A stretch of DNA of 64,000 nucleotides from Heliopora coerulea (Eukaryota; Cnidaria; Anthozoa; Scleralcyonacea; Helioporidae). Every line of letters begins with the position of its first letter. Within the stretch, counting starts at the first letter, position 1. The stretch lies in the NCBI GenBank assembly GCA_030142905.1, contig JASJOG010000012.1, positions 1,435,501 to 1,499,500 on the forward strand, written 5' to 3'. The position numbers were made by a program, and so were the translations under genes. Below, piece by piece: positions 1 to 14,000 of the stretch. The notes beneath the pieces were generated by a model. It made no database searches, was not told the DNA's origin, and worked only from the letters and a program-made list of their open reading frames with translations.

Positions 1-384
1 CCAACCTCAAACTCGTTTACGCAAAAATACATTCATTTTATTCAATCGACGTTCACTACGCAACCAACACGCAATCATTTGAATCAAAGGGCATTGCATA
101 GTGCCAACAGACGACCATTAACACCATTCTACTATACGTTAGGGATAATAAAATTTTTACGTAAGAGAAATATCTTGTCTCAATGAAATTTTATTAACCC
201 TAGTGTATAGTAGAATGACGTTAATGGTCGTCTGTTGGCGCTATGGAATGCCCTTCGATAGAAATGGTTGCGTATCTACCCTAATGAATGTCGACTGAAT
301 AGAAGGAATGCATTTTTGCGTTAATGAGTTTGAGGTTGGCGTTGATGATATTATATTTTCCGGTAATGAACAGCAAAAGGTGTA
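1..384. mobile_element. Palindromic MITE family A, copy 1 (cut by window edge)
   Basis: The left part (about 1-150) and right part (about 205-384) are reverse complements: both arms carry the blocks around AACCTCAAACTC, CAACAGACGACCATTAA and TTCTACTATAC. Two further copies occur in the window at about 8975-9380 and 18680-19100, and show that the full element begins with ACACCTTTTGCTG and ends with CAGCAAAAGGTGT. No coding capacity is seen. This is a non-autonomous inverted-repeat element whose parent transposase is not visible here. Confidence 0.8.
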
Positions 385-865
385 AATGACTCAACTCAAT
401 CACACACTTAAACGACTCGATTCGACTGGCGACACGACACCTTTGTGACACGACTCGAGTCGCGACTTGAACTCGGGTTGAGTTGTTACAACACTGCTTT
501 CTCTTTAACCAACAACGGATTAAGCCATGGGCGAAGTGGACCATGGCCCAGGGCCCTGCGCTTGTCGGCTAGTGAGGAGGCCCTGCACCTTCCTTAATGC
601 AATCTGTAACTATTGTCCTCTTTTCATACAACATCTCCGGGCCTCACTAATCTGCTTCATTCCTTGCAATCTGTATATTGTGTTTAACACTAATAATTAC
701 TTGTATATGTGTCATGTAGGATCTACAACGTACTTACAGGATATGCAACAAATTTCATATTGTGTTGTAATTTTGTAATCCAGTTAACAGATTCATTGAG
801 ACACACTGGAACGCGTGGGATACATTGGCCCAGGGCATCGCTTAACCTTGATCCTCCCCTGTCTT

Positions 866-966
866 TAACCCTTTCCCAACTAAAGACCTGTTCTATTATT
901 TTGCCCTGGCTAACGCCAGACGATTTAACTCGTCAAGGGGAGAAGTCCAGTGACGAAAAGGTTAAA
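866..966. repeat. Short repeat family R1 (about 100 bp), copy 1
   Basis: The sequence begins AACCCTTTCCCA, contains GGCTAACGCCAGACGATTT and ends near AAAAGGTTAA, so its ends are weakly inverted. Related copies lie at about 3414-3513, 5781-5902, 5921-6015, 7124-7232 and 7237-7341, all in NEURL4 introns or flank. A partial relative sits near 58563-58625. It looks like a small non-autonomous repeat. Its class is not determined. Confidence 0.6.
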
Positions 967-1085
967 GACTGAAAACGTACCGAAAACCTCGTATATGGAA
1001 ACAAAAGAATGCTTGTCTGCAATCCAAGGAAAAGTCGGGTTGCGACGCAGGCTTTCGAGCAGAGGTTCGTATCGTGGTCGTGCCA

Positions 1086-1772
1086 GTGAACTCAATTTCC
1101 GTATCTGGAATGCTAACTGGCCAATGAAAAGTGAAGCCAAGATGGCCGTCCATGGAGGCCAATTTTGGACGTCAGTTTCAGTCCCCTACGCGGGCTTGTA
1201 CTTCAGTTTTAGTCTCCCACGCGATTTTTACACTTTCCTGTACTGTTTCCCGAAGAGTTTTGTTTGAACATACCCGCAAAATATTTCTTCAAAAGACAGA
1301 AATGAGTTTAAGAATTTCAAGTATATTTCGACAAAGTCAAACCGAGTCACAGGTTATATATTTTCACGAAAATAAATTACCAAACTGACGAGACACCTTA
1401 TAAAACAGTTTCGAAAAATTACTTTAGCAAACTACTAAGTGTTCGTCCTGTTTTTACTGTTAGTTTACCATCTTCAGACAATTTAGTACACTTCTTAGGC
1501 CACACGGCAATGATGAATCCTTTTAAATTCTCGAATATGTAAAACTGGCCCAGTAATATTTCGTCTGAGCACTGTTTCAATGGCTGGGAATGTTTTCGAA
1601 CAAAAACTGAAGATTAAAGTCGTGAAAAGGACCGGAACTAACGTACAAGTGCGCGAAGAGGACTGGAACTGACGTCCAAAATTCTCTCCATGGGCGGCCA
1701 TCTTGGCTTCACTTTTTGCCCGTGCGAATGACTGGGAGTTAGCATTCCAGATATGGAAATTGAGTTCACTGG
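1086..1772. mobile_element. Palindromic element B (about 690 bp)
   Basis: The left end (GTGAACTCAATTTCCGTATC) and the right end (ATATGGAAATTGAGTTCACT) are inverted copies. The inversion continues through GTGAAGCCAAGATGG / CCATCTTGGCTTCAC for over 100 bp. A second, single-arm copy lies at about 48660-49000 in the last intron of the SR gene. No transposase reading frame is seen. Confidence 0.75.
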
Positions 1773-1842
1773 GTCGTGCCCATTTCTGTACCCATGGAAA
1801 CCGCCTTAAATTTACAGTTGAATTCCTGTCTTAATTTTACAG

Positions 1843-2014
1843 GTTGGTGATAAGTTAGGCGTTTGTGTGAAGTCGGATAAAACTTTACATTTTTATCACA
1901 ATGGTGAGGATCTGGGTCCAGCGGCGTCTGACTTGCCGTCACCATTGCACGCTGTGGTCGATTTGTATGGCCAAGCTGTTCAAGCAACAATTGTGGATAG
2001 CGTTCCTGCTGATG
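1843..2014 (+). CDS. NEURL4: NEURL4 exon: C-terminal half of an NHR domain
   Basis: The exon starts after TTTTACAG in phase 0 and ends at GATG|GTAAGA in phase 1. It encodes VGDKLGVCVKSD, FYHNGEDLG and VVDLYGQAVQATIV, the last beta strands of an NHR. The exons for the first half of this domain were not found between 1 and 1842 and probably lie upstream of the window. Confidence 0.9.
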
Positions 2015-5000
2015 GTAAGATAGTTTTAATTGGTATTTAAATGTATATTGCTAGGAAACTGATTATTGCAAATTGTTTGCTTAAAACGTCAGAGAAAATC
2101 GAGAGAAAAGTAGTACTTTGGTACCCCTGCTGTTACAGCTAATTATACAGCCATTCTTTTTTTTTATACCCTCCCCCCCCAAAAAAAAGAGACAAAAGTG
2201 AAGTGGCCTTTGACTCTGACCTTGAACTTAACGTCCGGGCATGTTTCTTTTGCCCCCCTCCCGGTTTGAAAAAAATTTCTGAGAACACTTGACTCCCAAG
2301 TGTTTGCACACTATCAATAAACACAGGGAGTTCTTTTGGGACAGCGGTTTTCTTGTTCCAGGGACCTTACAACCGACGGCTCAAGGAACTACTTCCCGAA
2401 ACACGCAGCCAGTAGCCGGAGGGACTGAGAACCAGCAAGCGCTATCCAATAGAAACCAACCAAGATTTAGTGAAACCCACGGCAGGTTGATCGCACTAAA
2501 CGAGGACCGAACGGGAGCTTCTCGACTCAACGCGCTGACAGAATTCAACCACGCGGTCGTGGTCAGCGAACATCCTTTGGAAGATGACTGTCTGTTTGAG
2601 ATCGAGATTGAGAAAATTACCGACCGATGGTCCGGCTCACTTGAAGTCGGGCTATTGAGCCTTGCGCCGCCTGATTTGGAGTTGCCCGTCACATTGACCG
2701 ACCTGAATCATCACACGTGGTTGTTGAGTGGTGCGAGCGTGATGCAGGATGGAAATACGATTGTGAATGGTTACGGCGTCGATCTGGATAGCGTGGGAGT
2801 GGGAACTAGAGTTGGCGTAATGAGGAAGTCAGACGGGACGTTTCATGTTTTCATCAACGGTGAAGATAAGGGGACCGCTGCCACATGTGTACCCCCAGGT
2901 ACAGTCAAAGGAGTAACTTCATTATAAACATTGGAGGGGAGTTGAGAAATTTTGCCCGGCCAAAAACACCGCTGGACAAAAGGGGGGTTGTACAAAAAAA
3001 GTCCTGTGGTGTAGATATGAGAAATGCTAAAAATAGATTTCCGTGTTTGGTTACTGTGATTCAAGCACGTGGGAATTCGCGAGACTTGAGAAAAGCGTTA
3101 AATAACGCGTGCCGCTAGGCTAGTGTTTTTAGTTTTTCGAATTTGCTTTCTAAGCCGGTTATACAGAAATTACTTGTATGGAAAAGTCGGTTCGATGCAA
3201 AAAAGGAATGGAAAATTTTGTAATAAAGTCGCTTATATGAAAAGAAGAAGTTTCTCGGCAAAATCTCGAGAGTAGTATTAGCGGTCGATGTCAAATCTAA
3301 TTTTTCTTATGTACGAGTTGACAGATGTACTTTGCGCTTTTGTAGTCTTGTGGACCTAACGCCTCACAGAGACAAGGGGCAATACTGTTGAACGAAAATC
3401 ATGAACACCCCTTAAGTCTTTCCCAGCGGGAAAAGACTTGTTTTCTTTTACTCCAGCTATCACCAGACGATTTTACTAGTCAAAGGGAGAGCTCCCCCAT
3501 GGAAAGAGTTACAACCGACTCAATTAAAGATACTTCTGGAAGTCGACAAAAAACCTGTTCTTCCCAAGTGTGGTTAAATTAACCCCCATCGTAATCTCTT
3601 CTATCTTGTGAGTCACCGCTTTTCCGTCTCGCGGGCGACTAAACCCGTTCTAGACACACCTCGACCTGAACTAAACTTATCTTGTAATTCGGTTTTAGGT
3701 GTCTTTGCTGCTGTTGACTTGTATGGTCAGTGTGTTCAGGTTACCATCGTTACAGGTGACCGAGCACCTGCTGGCTTTTCATCCAGGAGGACACCGTCCG
3801 CTGAAAGTCTTATTGACGAGTCTATGTTAGGTAAGCACAGCTTTCCATTGCTCCACATTCAGTTCTTCAATTTGTGGTGTTTCGTGAGTGTTCTGACGGT
3901 AAGCGAACAGTCAGAGTTTTGCTTGGCTTCCATGGTTGTGACCCTTCGCCGAGGCTGCTTGGCTTAACTAAAGTTTTTCCCAGAGTTTCCTCTCACTACA
4001 ATAAAACCCAGACTTTCTCCAAAACAAGACACTCCTCATAGGTTTATTCCCTCGACTTCGGTTATTTACAAAGCCTGCTCTCACTGCTACAGTAAACTGC
4101 AGACTTTCACATGGATGGGACACTTCTCGCAGGGCGCTTACCTCATCTTCTGTTGTTTTTCTAAGTCTTCCCTCACCAGAGTACCGTTCAAACTTTCATC
4201 TGGATGGGACACTCCTCATCGACTGCTTCACTCAACTTACGTTGCTCATGAAGTCTTTTCACACTACAATAATATTCACACTACCTCCTAAATAGGATAC
4301 TCCTGAGAGGTTGGCTTCTCCAACGTATGTTGCTCCTTAAGTCGTCACACACCAAAGTAGCACTCAGAGTTTTACGTGGATAGGACACTCATCGGAGGTT
4401 GGTTTTCACATCCTTGGGTATTCTCACACCAAACTAACAGTCATTCATCCGAACGAGGTTGGTTCGCGCAACATGATGTTCCTAAGTCTTCTCACACTAC
4501 AGTAACACTCAGATTCTCTCCTAGACAAGATATTCTTAAGAGGTTAGTTATCTCAACTTACTTTATTCCCAAGTCTTCTCACTCAAAAGTAACACTCAGA
4601 CTTTCTCCTAGACAAGATATTCCTAAGAGGTTGGTTACTTCAATTTATGCTGTTCCCTAAGCCTTCTCACCCTTCAATAACACTCAGACTTTCACCTAGA
4701 CAAGACACTTCTTAGAGGTTGGTTACTTCAACTTATGCTGTCCCCTAAGCCTTCTCACCCTTCAATAACACTCAGACTTTCACCTAGACAAGGCACTCCT
4801 CAGAGGTTGTTTTCCTCAACTTGCGTTGTTTTCTAAGTCTTTCACCTAGATAGGACACGCCTCAGTGGTTGGTAATCTCAACTTATGTTGTTCCTCAAGT
4901 ATTCTCACACCAAAGGAATACTCAGACTTTTACCTGTACAGACACTTTTGTTGCTTCAACTTAGTTGTTCCCAAATCTTTTCACACGACAGTGACGCTCA

Positions 5001-8000
5001 AGCGTTCAACTGGATAGTACACTCCTCGATAACTGACAACCTCTACTTGTCTTTTATCTTATATTCCTTACATTATAGTCCTCAAAGGAAGCGCAAATCT
5101 CGTGTAAATCCTACTGATATCATCATTTTCTGTCTTTTTCAGATTTATCGTATTCGTTTCATTCTTGTGGTGGGGAGAATATTGCCTTTCGTAACCATGA
5201 CCACACCGCTTTCCGAGTCCGTAGTTTTAATGGGGGACTGGTATTCAGTAATAAACCGCTACAAGACGGGAACGTTTTTGAGGTAACAATAGCGATCTTA
5301 AGATCTACAACATCAACTCGAACGACAACTTCCTTTAATTTAAAGAACCATGGTTTAATGACCACTGTACTTGATACTTGTGGCTTGTTTTATGACTGAT
5401 AAAACGCTCCAGTTCTCCTGAAACGACTGTAGTCTCTGATTGAATTCAATGTTAAGTAACAGCTTTCTTTCACTCCGCGAACTGACGTCGTCCTTAAGAC
5501 GTGAAAAAGGTCTAGGTGACGTTATTTACGGAATGAAGAATATGCTGAGAATTCTCTGGAGAAATAAAAATTATATATTTTCTTCATTTTGCATGAAGAA
5601 AGGTCTTCTTCAAAGGACGTCTTCGTCGAAATTTACGTCGTAGATCTAAAGTTTGCAAATGTTCGAAGAAAGACGAATGGTATGCCGTAGGAAGAGTGGA
5701 TCCCTACTGGCGTATGAAGAGACTAAAAGACCCACGTGATTGTATCATTACAACTGAACTGTTCATTCAAGAGGTCCGTGAACTCCTTCCCAACGGGATA
5801 ACACTTCTATTATTTTACTCAGGTTAACGTCAGACTATTTTACTCTGGCTAACACGAGACGATTGTACTCGTCAAAGGGGGAGCTCCCGCTGGGAAAGAG
5901 TTACAACCATCAAAATTAAATCCCTCCTGGTGGGATAAGACTTCTGTTATTTTCACCTGGTTAACGCCAGACGATTTTACTCGTCGAACAGGGAGCTTCC
6001 GCCAGGAAAGAGTTAAGCTCTTGTGAGTCCAGTGTTAGTGTAGGAAGAAACCAGAGGATCTTGATGATTCAAGGAATATTAAGCATTTATGCTCGGTCAC
6101 TTGAAATGGAGTCTAGAGACTTCCAGCTTCTTAATCTGAAATGCTGGACTTCGTTTTCTTCTTTAAGGTACGAGTTGACAAGGTCGATCAAAAATGGACC
6201 GGATCGTTGAGTATCGGAATGATATCGACTCATCTTCCTCTTACACAAGTACCGGCACAGATCAGTGATTTAAGAAACCACACCGTCTTCCTGTCTGGTT
6301 CATTTATTTTCAAAGACGGGGTAAAAGTTCGAGGATATGGCGTTTCACTGGACAGATTACAGGTGCTTTTTAAGTTTAAGCCTTGGCCAAACCAATGCAA
6401 TATCGCGATTCAACATCGTTCAATATTGTTGAATGCAACATGTTGAACTCGTTTGGCCACCATGTTGTATTATGTTGAACAAAGTTTGATTTCTATCAAA
6501 CATTTGATGCAACATTGTTCAACATTTCTTTTGTTCTCATGTGTGAACAACAAAGTTCCACTCGTTTGGTCGCGCACTTCAACATTGTTGCACTCGCGCA
6601 CTTCAACATTGTTGCACTCGCGCACACGCAGCAAGTCATCTCTCAGGCAAGGACAACGGGTGGATTGGCCTAAAATTCGGGATGAGTATTCCGTCCCAGA
6701 TCTCTAATTTCCATAATTCGAGTCTGCTCCGCACAACATGTTGAATTCGTTTGGCCATGCAGTCGAACACCATCCAACAAAGTTGAATTCAACCTATTGA
6801 ATGATGACGGGGCTTTAGTTTACTAAATTATAAGTGCCAAATTTTCTTGTGTACTAATAAAGAATTAAAAGAAAGACGGTTTTTTGTTTTCGGATACTGG
6901 GATCCAAACACACGAGATGTTGTTAGAGTGGAGAAAAACTTATAGGTGAGTAGCGTTCTTTTAGGAACGAACGAGCACCCTCATTGAAGTTCTGGCTGGA
7001 AATTTTTCATGTTCGGATTTAAGAAATATAAAATAGATATCCATGTTTGAATACTATAATCTAAACGCAGGGGAAAGCGTAGTTTTTTTAAGGGAGACTG
7101 GGAAAAATTGAGCCATTGACTATTAATCCTTTTCTCTCCGAACAAGTCTTCTGTTATTTTTTATTTTATTGCAACTGAAGCCGGACGATTTTATAAGCAT
7201 GAGGGAGACCGCTGGACCGGAAATAGTTGGGACCGTTGCTACTAACTCTCTTCTGCTCGGATAGGTCTGCTATTTATAGTGGCTAACGTGCGACAGTTTT
7301 ACTGGACACAGGGAGATCTCTGCGCGGGATAGAGTTTGTTTCATATCCATTAACCAACACTTAATTATTTCCCACAGGAAGGATCTCGTGTTGGCATTCA
7401 GCGCCATTACGATGGTTCAATGCATGTTTACATTGACAGTAAACATAAAGGAATTGCTGCGACAAGCATTCCAGCGGTAAGTTTTCTGCTCATTTTTACA
7501 ACATGCAGGAATATTCATCTTAATTTTGACATCTCGCTATTTAAGCTGCTAAAGACAGTTCATTTAACCAGCAAAGTAATTTCACCACGATATTCTGAAT
7601 GTTGAATATGTCGGCAATGTTTTTTTACTTTGGTGACGTAATAAAGTGACGTCAGAACGACTTTACAAAAACCCTTAAAAAGCTTTAAGTTTCGCCATTG
7701 GTATTACAATGCTATATTTAGTAAATTCAATTGAATCGGAGCTGCTTTCTTTGAAACAGTATACTTCACTAATGAAATTTGAACAAATTATTACAATTTT
7801 GGTGTATTTTAAGGGATTTTTCGTATTAAAGTCTAACACATTCAAAATTCTTCTGATACTTAAAAAATATTGTAAATATCGTAAAACTGCGAAAATTATT
7901 GGATTTTTCCGTTTTCGATGATGTAATGATGACGTAACAGCAAGACGTCATCAATCAATCGAACTTTACTCCGCTGTACCGCTTACAAACCTGTGAAGCG

Positions 8001-11000
8001 CTTAGAGTGTTTATGTTGGTTCGATCCCTTGTTACGAACGCATCAATGTACTCGATACGCTTGTCATATAAGATTGTTTGTTCTAGAGTATCCGATTAAC
8101 TCACTGGAGTTTTCCGGACATATGGCAACATTAGTGAGCAAATCAAAATTAGGAATTGTACCTTTGAGACAATGTCACATACCCCAAGACAAACAATCGT
8201 CGTAATCAGTCGTATCGTGTAAATGGGCCCTAATACGTCCGGATACCCATGAGGGTGTAAAATGACCCGCAATCCTTTCTTATTCCGGCGCCCCTTGTAC
8301 AGTGGTGGCGCCAGGAATTCCCCGACGGAGGGGTTAACGTCTCCAACAAGGGCAGCTAAACCATAAGGGCCATGACCACGCCCCCTTTATAATTTCGTTG
8401 TTCGAGGGACGAAAACATCACGTTATTTTTCGCAAGAATACTCGCAACAACTGACTAGAAACAGTCAACTTTTAGATTTGACATGAAGATAAGAGTCTGT
8501 TGTCTTTCTTGGCTAAATCGTTAACAAATGCTCATAGTTTGTACAATACATAAATGTGTTCATCGGTGAAAAGTCCCCGATGGATTGATCATTTTTCCCC
8601 GAGATGGGTCTAAGGATCCCCGAGAGGAGGGCTAAGGTTCCCCGACGGGGATGTAGCCCCTCTGGCACCACCCCTACTTTCGTAGCTCGCGATGCCCTGT
8701 CGAATCGTGCGGAATTCTGAAAATCCTTAATTCTTATTTCCTAATACTTTTTGCCTTTCAGGATGTTTATGGAGTTGTGGATGTTTATGGAAGCACTCAG
8801 AGTGTCTCAATTGTAAATACGACGAACCGTAGTAAGTATGAATTGAATCAGAGCTGTTTTCTTTGAAAAAGCGGTCTCGGGCGTACAACAGCTTTCGAGT
8901 TCTCCTAACCCTCTCCTCGTGTTTGCACCAGGCTATATAATCTGGGCAAAACAGCTTCAATTTCATACACCTTTTGCTGTTCATTTCCAGAAAATATACT
9001 ATCATTAACGCCAACCTCAAAGTTATTGACGGAAAAATACATTCATTTTATCCAATCGACATTCAGTAGCGTAGATACGCAACCATTTGCATCAAAGGTC
9101 ATTCTATAGCGCCAACAGACGACCATTAACACCATTCTACTGTACATTATGGATAATAAAAATTTCAATTGGGCAAGATATTTCTCTTGTGTAATTGAAA
9201 TTTTATTATCCCTAATGTATAGTAGAATGGCATTAATGGTCGTCTGTTGGCGCTATGGAATGCTTTTAGATGGAAATGGTTGCGTATCTACGCTAATGAA
9301 TGGCGACTAAATAGAACGAATGTATTTTTGTTCTGGTAATGAACTGGTAATTGTTCTGGTAATGAACAGCAAAAGGTATAAATATATTTATATTTTTTAC
9401 AATGTTGATAGTAATATCGTATTTTTTTCTTTAGGAATACTTAATAATAAATTAGTATTTATGATATAAAATCAAGTATTTCTATAATAAATATATAATA
9501 TAAAATATTTAATAAATATTTCGTGAGTAATATTTAAAATAGATTTAATGATGTATAATGTTTCGTTTATTTAGTTCTGTCGGCAAGAGATGTCAGTTCA
9601 GATGAAGAATGTGTCGCTAACCAACCTCAGGTTAAATTTTCTTCATTGTTGTCATGATGCATACTTAAAGATGAACTTATATCTTCTGGTATTCTAGCCA
9701 CATCTTCAGTCACCTGGATTACAAAAGGGTTTTCCTCACAATCTCTATTTGACTGGCTCAAAGTTCTACCAATACTTTAATTGAACTTCCTATTTGAAAT
9801 ATTATTTCGCACTTAATATGAAGAACCTCGGATCTGTAAATTATATAAATATGTTTTCTTCTCTTGTTAGAAACCTGAATCAGCCATACCAGTGTAAGTT
9901 TGTTACGCTATAATTCCTTCCATCCTTCTTTCCTTCCATCCTTCTTTCCTTCCATCCTTTCTTCCATCCTTCTTTCCTTCCATCCTTCCTTCCTTCCTTC
10001 CTTCTTTTTATCCTTCCTTGTATCCTTCCTTCTTTCCTTTCTTCTTTCCTTCCTTTTTCCTCACCTTCCTTTGCTTCCTTTCTTGCTTTTTCTTTCCTAG
10101 CTTTTCCTTTCTTATTCTTTCTTTTTACCCTTCCTTTTTCTATCTTAATCCGTTCATTTTTCAATTGTCAATCCACACTTTCAAAATTTTATTTACGTAA
10201 TTAACTCATTTCTTTGGTGCACTTATTCATATACTTTCATTAATGGATTTATTTATTTATTTAATAATATTGTTTACATTGTTGTTTGTTTATTCATTAG
10301 GTGATGGATTTATTGGTTGGTTGATTGATTTACTTCTAGGTTAAGCGTTCAATCAAAATGTGGCCTTAATAAAATAATGGATGGGAAATGATTAATTAAT
10401 TAATTAATCAACTAATGGAATCTTAATTGAATGATTTACTTCTAGGTTAAGCTTTCATTCAAAATGTGGTCTTAATATAATAATGGATACTTCGTGCACT
10501 ACAGCTCGTAGGAAGGCAACGTACAACGAAGGGCTGGTATTTAGTCGAAAACCGCTGGGCAACAAGGAAATGTTTCAGGTTTAAATACAAGAGTTAGAAT
10601 TTAGTAGTGTAAACCAAACATGCTCAACCTGTTCTTGTAAAGGACCAGATAAGCTATACAAGTTTGTGGTACAGTACTGCTCAGAAATAACCTGACATGC
10701 GATGACGATATGACAGACAATCACACAACTTGGTTTTGCCAATATTCTTATTTTCATAGTACAATTCATTAATGTGGCAATCCACTCACCAGATCCACTT
10801 ACCTAACTTAGAATTTAAACTTTGCTAAATTGGTAACGCTGCACTTCACTCTGCGTCACTTGCCTTGACAACCTTGCCGACAACGACGATGGCAAAAACT
10901 CTAGTTTGGATTCGAGTTGGAAATAAAGTTGGGATTTGAATTCAGATTCGAATTCGGATTCGAATTGAGATTAGGGTTAGGGTTAGGGGTTAGCTCCAGA

Positions 11001-14000
11001 CGTGGGTACGAAGCGATCTCATATATTTTTAGATAACAAATCTGTTACTTTGTTGTTAGGAATCCTAACTCGAATCCTTAGTCGAATCCTAACTTGAATC
11101 CCAACTCGGGTGACCAACTAACTCGCCTAAAATGATTTCACCGGAATCGGAAAGTAATAGGGGTATTCATTTAACATGACGTAAGATGAAATGGTTAATG
11201 TTTAAATTGCACCAAGTATTCTCTATCGTGAATTTTGTAAACCCTGCCATCTTGGATTTAATGATGTCAAGAGGTGGCAACTATTGTTAGGCAACTAAGA
11301 AAACGTTTGTCTTCTTAATGGTGGGACAATAAATGCAATTTTATGTCCTCTTAAAGTCTTAGGTGGCGGAAGCCCATGAAATTCAAAGTTGAAAATAGAT
11401 CGCTCTCGTCACGATATTAAAAAACACGACTTAGCTTTATTTTGGATCATTCATGTATTTCATTAATATTTCCAACATTCTAAGAGCCCAATTCATTCTG
11501 ATGTATCCAATTAACTCAGTGGAGTCTACCGGCCGTATTGTTACATTAGTGAGCCAATCAAAAGCATTGTTTGTGCTCTTGACAAAACATTGCATACCCC
11601 AGGATAGATAATTGTGTCCTGTGAATGCGTCTTAAGAGAGATTTTTGTTACCAGGGGTTTCTTTAACCCTTTAACGTCAATTTTTTTTTCTTTTGTTCAT
11701 TGTTCTCTCTCCGTTTGTCGTTTGTCCATTCATTTGTCCTTTTGTTCTAGAGGTGTCCTATATACAGCACACTGGGCATTAATGGGCTAAGAGCTCGCTT
11801 TTAACTGAGCAGTCGATTGTTAAATCCGGTGAATAATTTCTGTCCTCAGTCAATATTATTAAACACTCAGCGCAGCCGTTGTTGAACAAATGTGTTCCCT
11901 AATGCTGAAAGTTGTACGGAATGTGTTTAAATTAAGTGGGGATTTTTTCTGGGCTGCCGAACGTTCTCCTACTTTTTCTTCTTTAAGGTGCGTGTCGATT
12001 CTCTGAACCCCAGCTGGTCAGGCTCGCTTGCTGTCGGCGTTATTGGTGTGCATTCTTTGGAGAAACTTAACCTCTCTGCCACGGCTGTGTCGCTTCGTGC
12101 GAATTCCTGTGCATTTGTTCACGGATCGCAGATTTATATCAATGGTGTGAAGGTAGGAAGTTCAAACGTCAGCCCAAATAGATTGAAGCGACTGGTTTAC
12201 ATAACACTATACTCAGCATAATTAGGTGAACTCCGAAGAGACAAGATGAGTCTTCTAGATAAGGTAGGGGATACAATAGGATAAGGTGGAATGGGATAGG
12301 GTGGGATGGGATTTGTAGGATAGGTGAGATCGGATGGGGTAGGGTAGGATAGAATAAGATAGGTAAAAGTAGAAAAGGGGTAGGTTGAGAAGGATGGAAT
12401 AGATTGGGCATGGCGGGATAGGGTGGGTAGGATGGGATAGGGTAGGGTAGGGTGGGATAGAGTAGGGTAGGATGGAATAGGGTTGGGTTCGTTGGAATGG
12501 GGTGAAATGGGAGGGAATGGATAGACAGGATATGATGGGAAGGTATATGATGCGATATGATAGCATTGGTCGGCGTAGGATTAGGTAGATAGGGTAGGGT
12601 TGGGTGTCATAGGATGGGAATAGATGGTATGAGGTGCAACTGGATGGAATGCGACAGGTTGGAGTAAAATAACCAAGGCACGGGAAAGATAGCATAGGTA
12701 GGGTAAGATGTGACAGCTTGGTTTGTGATCGGATGCAGTAGAATCGGGAAGGAAGACAGATGATGTGAGAGACGAGAAAGAGAGGAAAAACGGAAGATAA
12801 GTGATAGGGATAACTGAATATGCTGATACATTGGAGAGAGTGAAATGAAAGAAGTGTAGAATGATGCCAGGTTACCAAGAACACAACTCCTTAATTTAAC
12901 CGACGAACTGCTTGGTAACAGTTTGTTCTTTGTTACAGACCGAGCTGAACTATGACTGCAATTTTGACGATTTACGTGAAGGCGACAAGGTTGGTGTGAT
13001 CTGTGACGACGAGAGTCGTGTTCATATTATTGTGAACGGCATAGATCAAGGTTTCATTGACCATGAAATACCTGGCATGAAATATGCCATTTTGGACCTC
13101 TATGGCCGCTGTGAGCAGGTTTCCATTGTACCTTCCAACAAAATACCAGAACTGCGAACTAACCGTGAGTTGCTTCATGAAGAAGAGACTGGGGACGACG
13201 AAAAACATGATGTGAAAAAGGGCCAAGACACTAAACGTGAGTTTTCGAAAGGTATTTTTTCCCTACCATAAAGAATTTTGGTCTGAATCTATTTCTATCG
13301 GTCGGTGTTACCTTGACCAAGTCTGCCGTTCTGTTTTTCTCTTGTTAGTCTATCTTCCAGTCCATCTGCCAGTCTGTCTTCCGTCCGTCCATCTGTCTGT
13401 GTCTGCCTGTCCGAGTATCCACCGGCCTCTCCGTCCGACTGCCTGTCTGTCCGACTATCTGTCTGTCGTCCATCCGTTCGTCTGTCTACCTGTCGAAATG
13501 TTCGCCCGCATGTCTGTCTGTCTGTCTGTGCCTGCCTGTCCAAATGTCTGTCGGTCTCTCCGTCCGTCCGACCATTTGTTAGTTCGTCCAACTGTCTGTC
13601 TGTGTGTCTGCGTACAATCGCCCGTCTACCTAAGTCTCTACCTTTGCGTCTGTCTGCGTCTTTCTGTCTCCCAGACAACTTCCTTTTTCTTTTCTTGCTA
13701 TGTTGCCGGCCATCCATCCGTTCATGTCCTCGCCCATAATGTTTCTTTTCCTTTCTTCAATCTTCGATCAAGAGCTATCCTGCCAACATTGTGACTACAG
13801 AAAATGTTGCGAAAGATTTCAAGTAACGTTGGGTATTCCAGGTGAGTGACCCACCAGTCATCCAACAGAATCAAATTATGAAAGCTGTGGCTTTTCCTAG
13901 AAACGTAATCACGAATATCGCTTTACATGACAATGATATTTAACCTTTAAACAGGTTGCCCAATCCCTAATAACAGTGTTTTGCGTTAGGGTTCTAACAA

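Noticed and set aside
9880..10164. Lys/Arg/Glu-rich minus-strand frame resembling a coiled-coil protein
   Set aside because: Pure GAAG/GGAA repeat translation.
12255..12884. 209-codon minus-strand open frame, Pro/Ser/His/Tyr-rich
   Set aside because: It is the translation of a CCCATCC/TACCC minisatellite inside a NEURL4 intron; composition and position show it is not a gene.
13237..13794. 185-codon plus-strand and 140-codon minus-strand frames
   Set aside because: Both are products of the CTGT/CCGT microsatellite. The plus frame begins at a splice donor of NEURL4.
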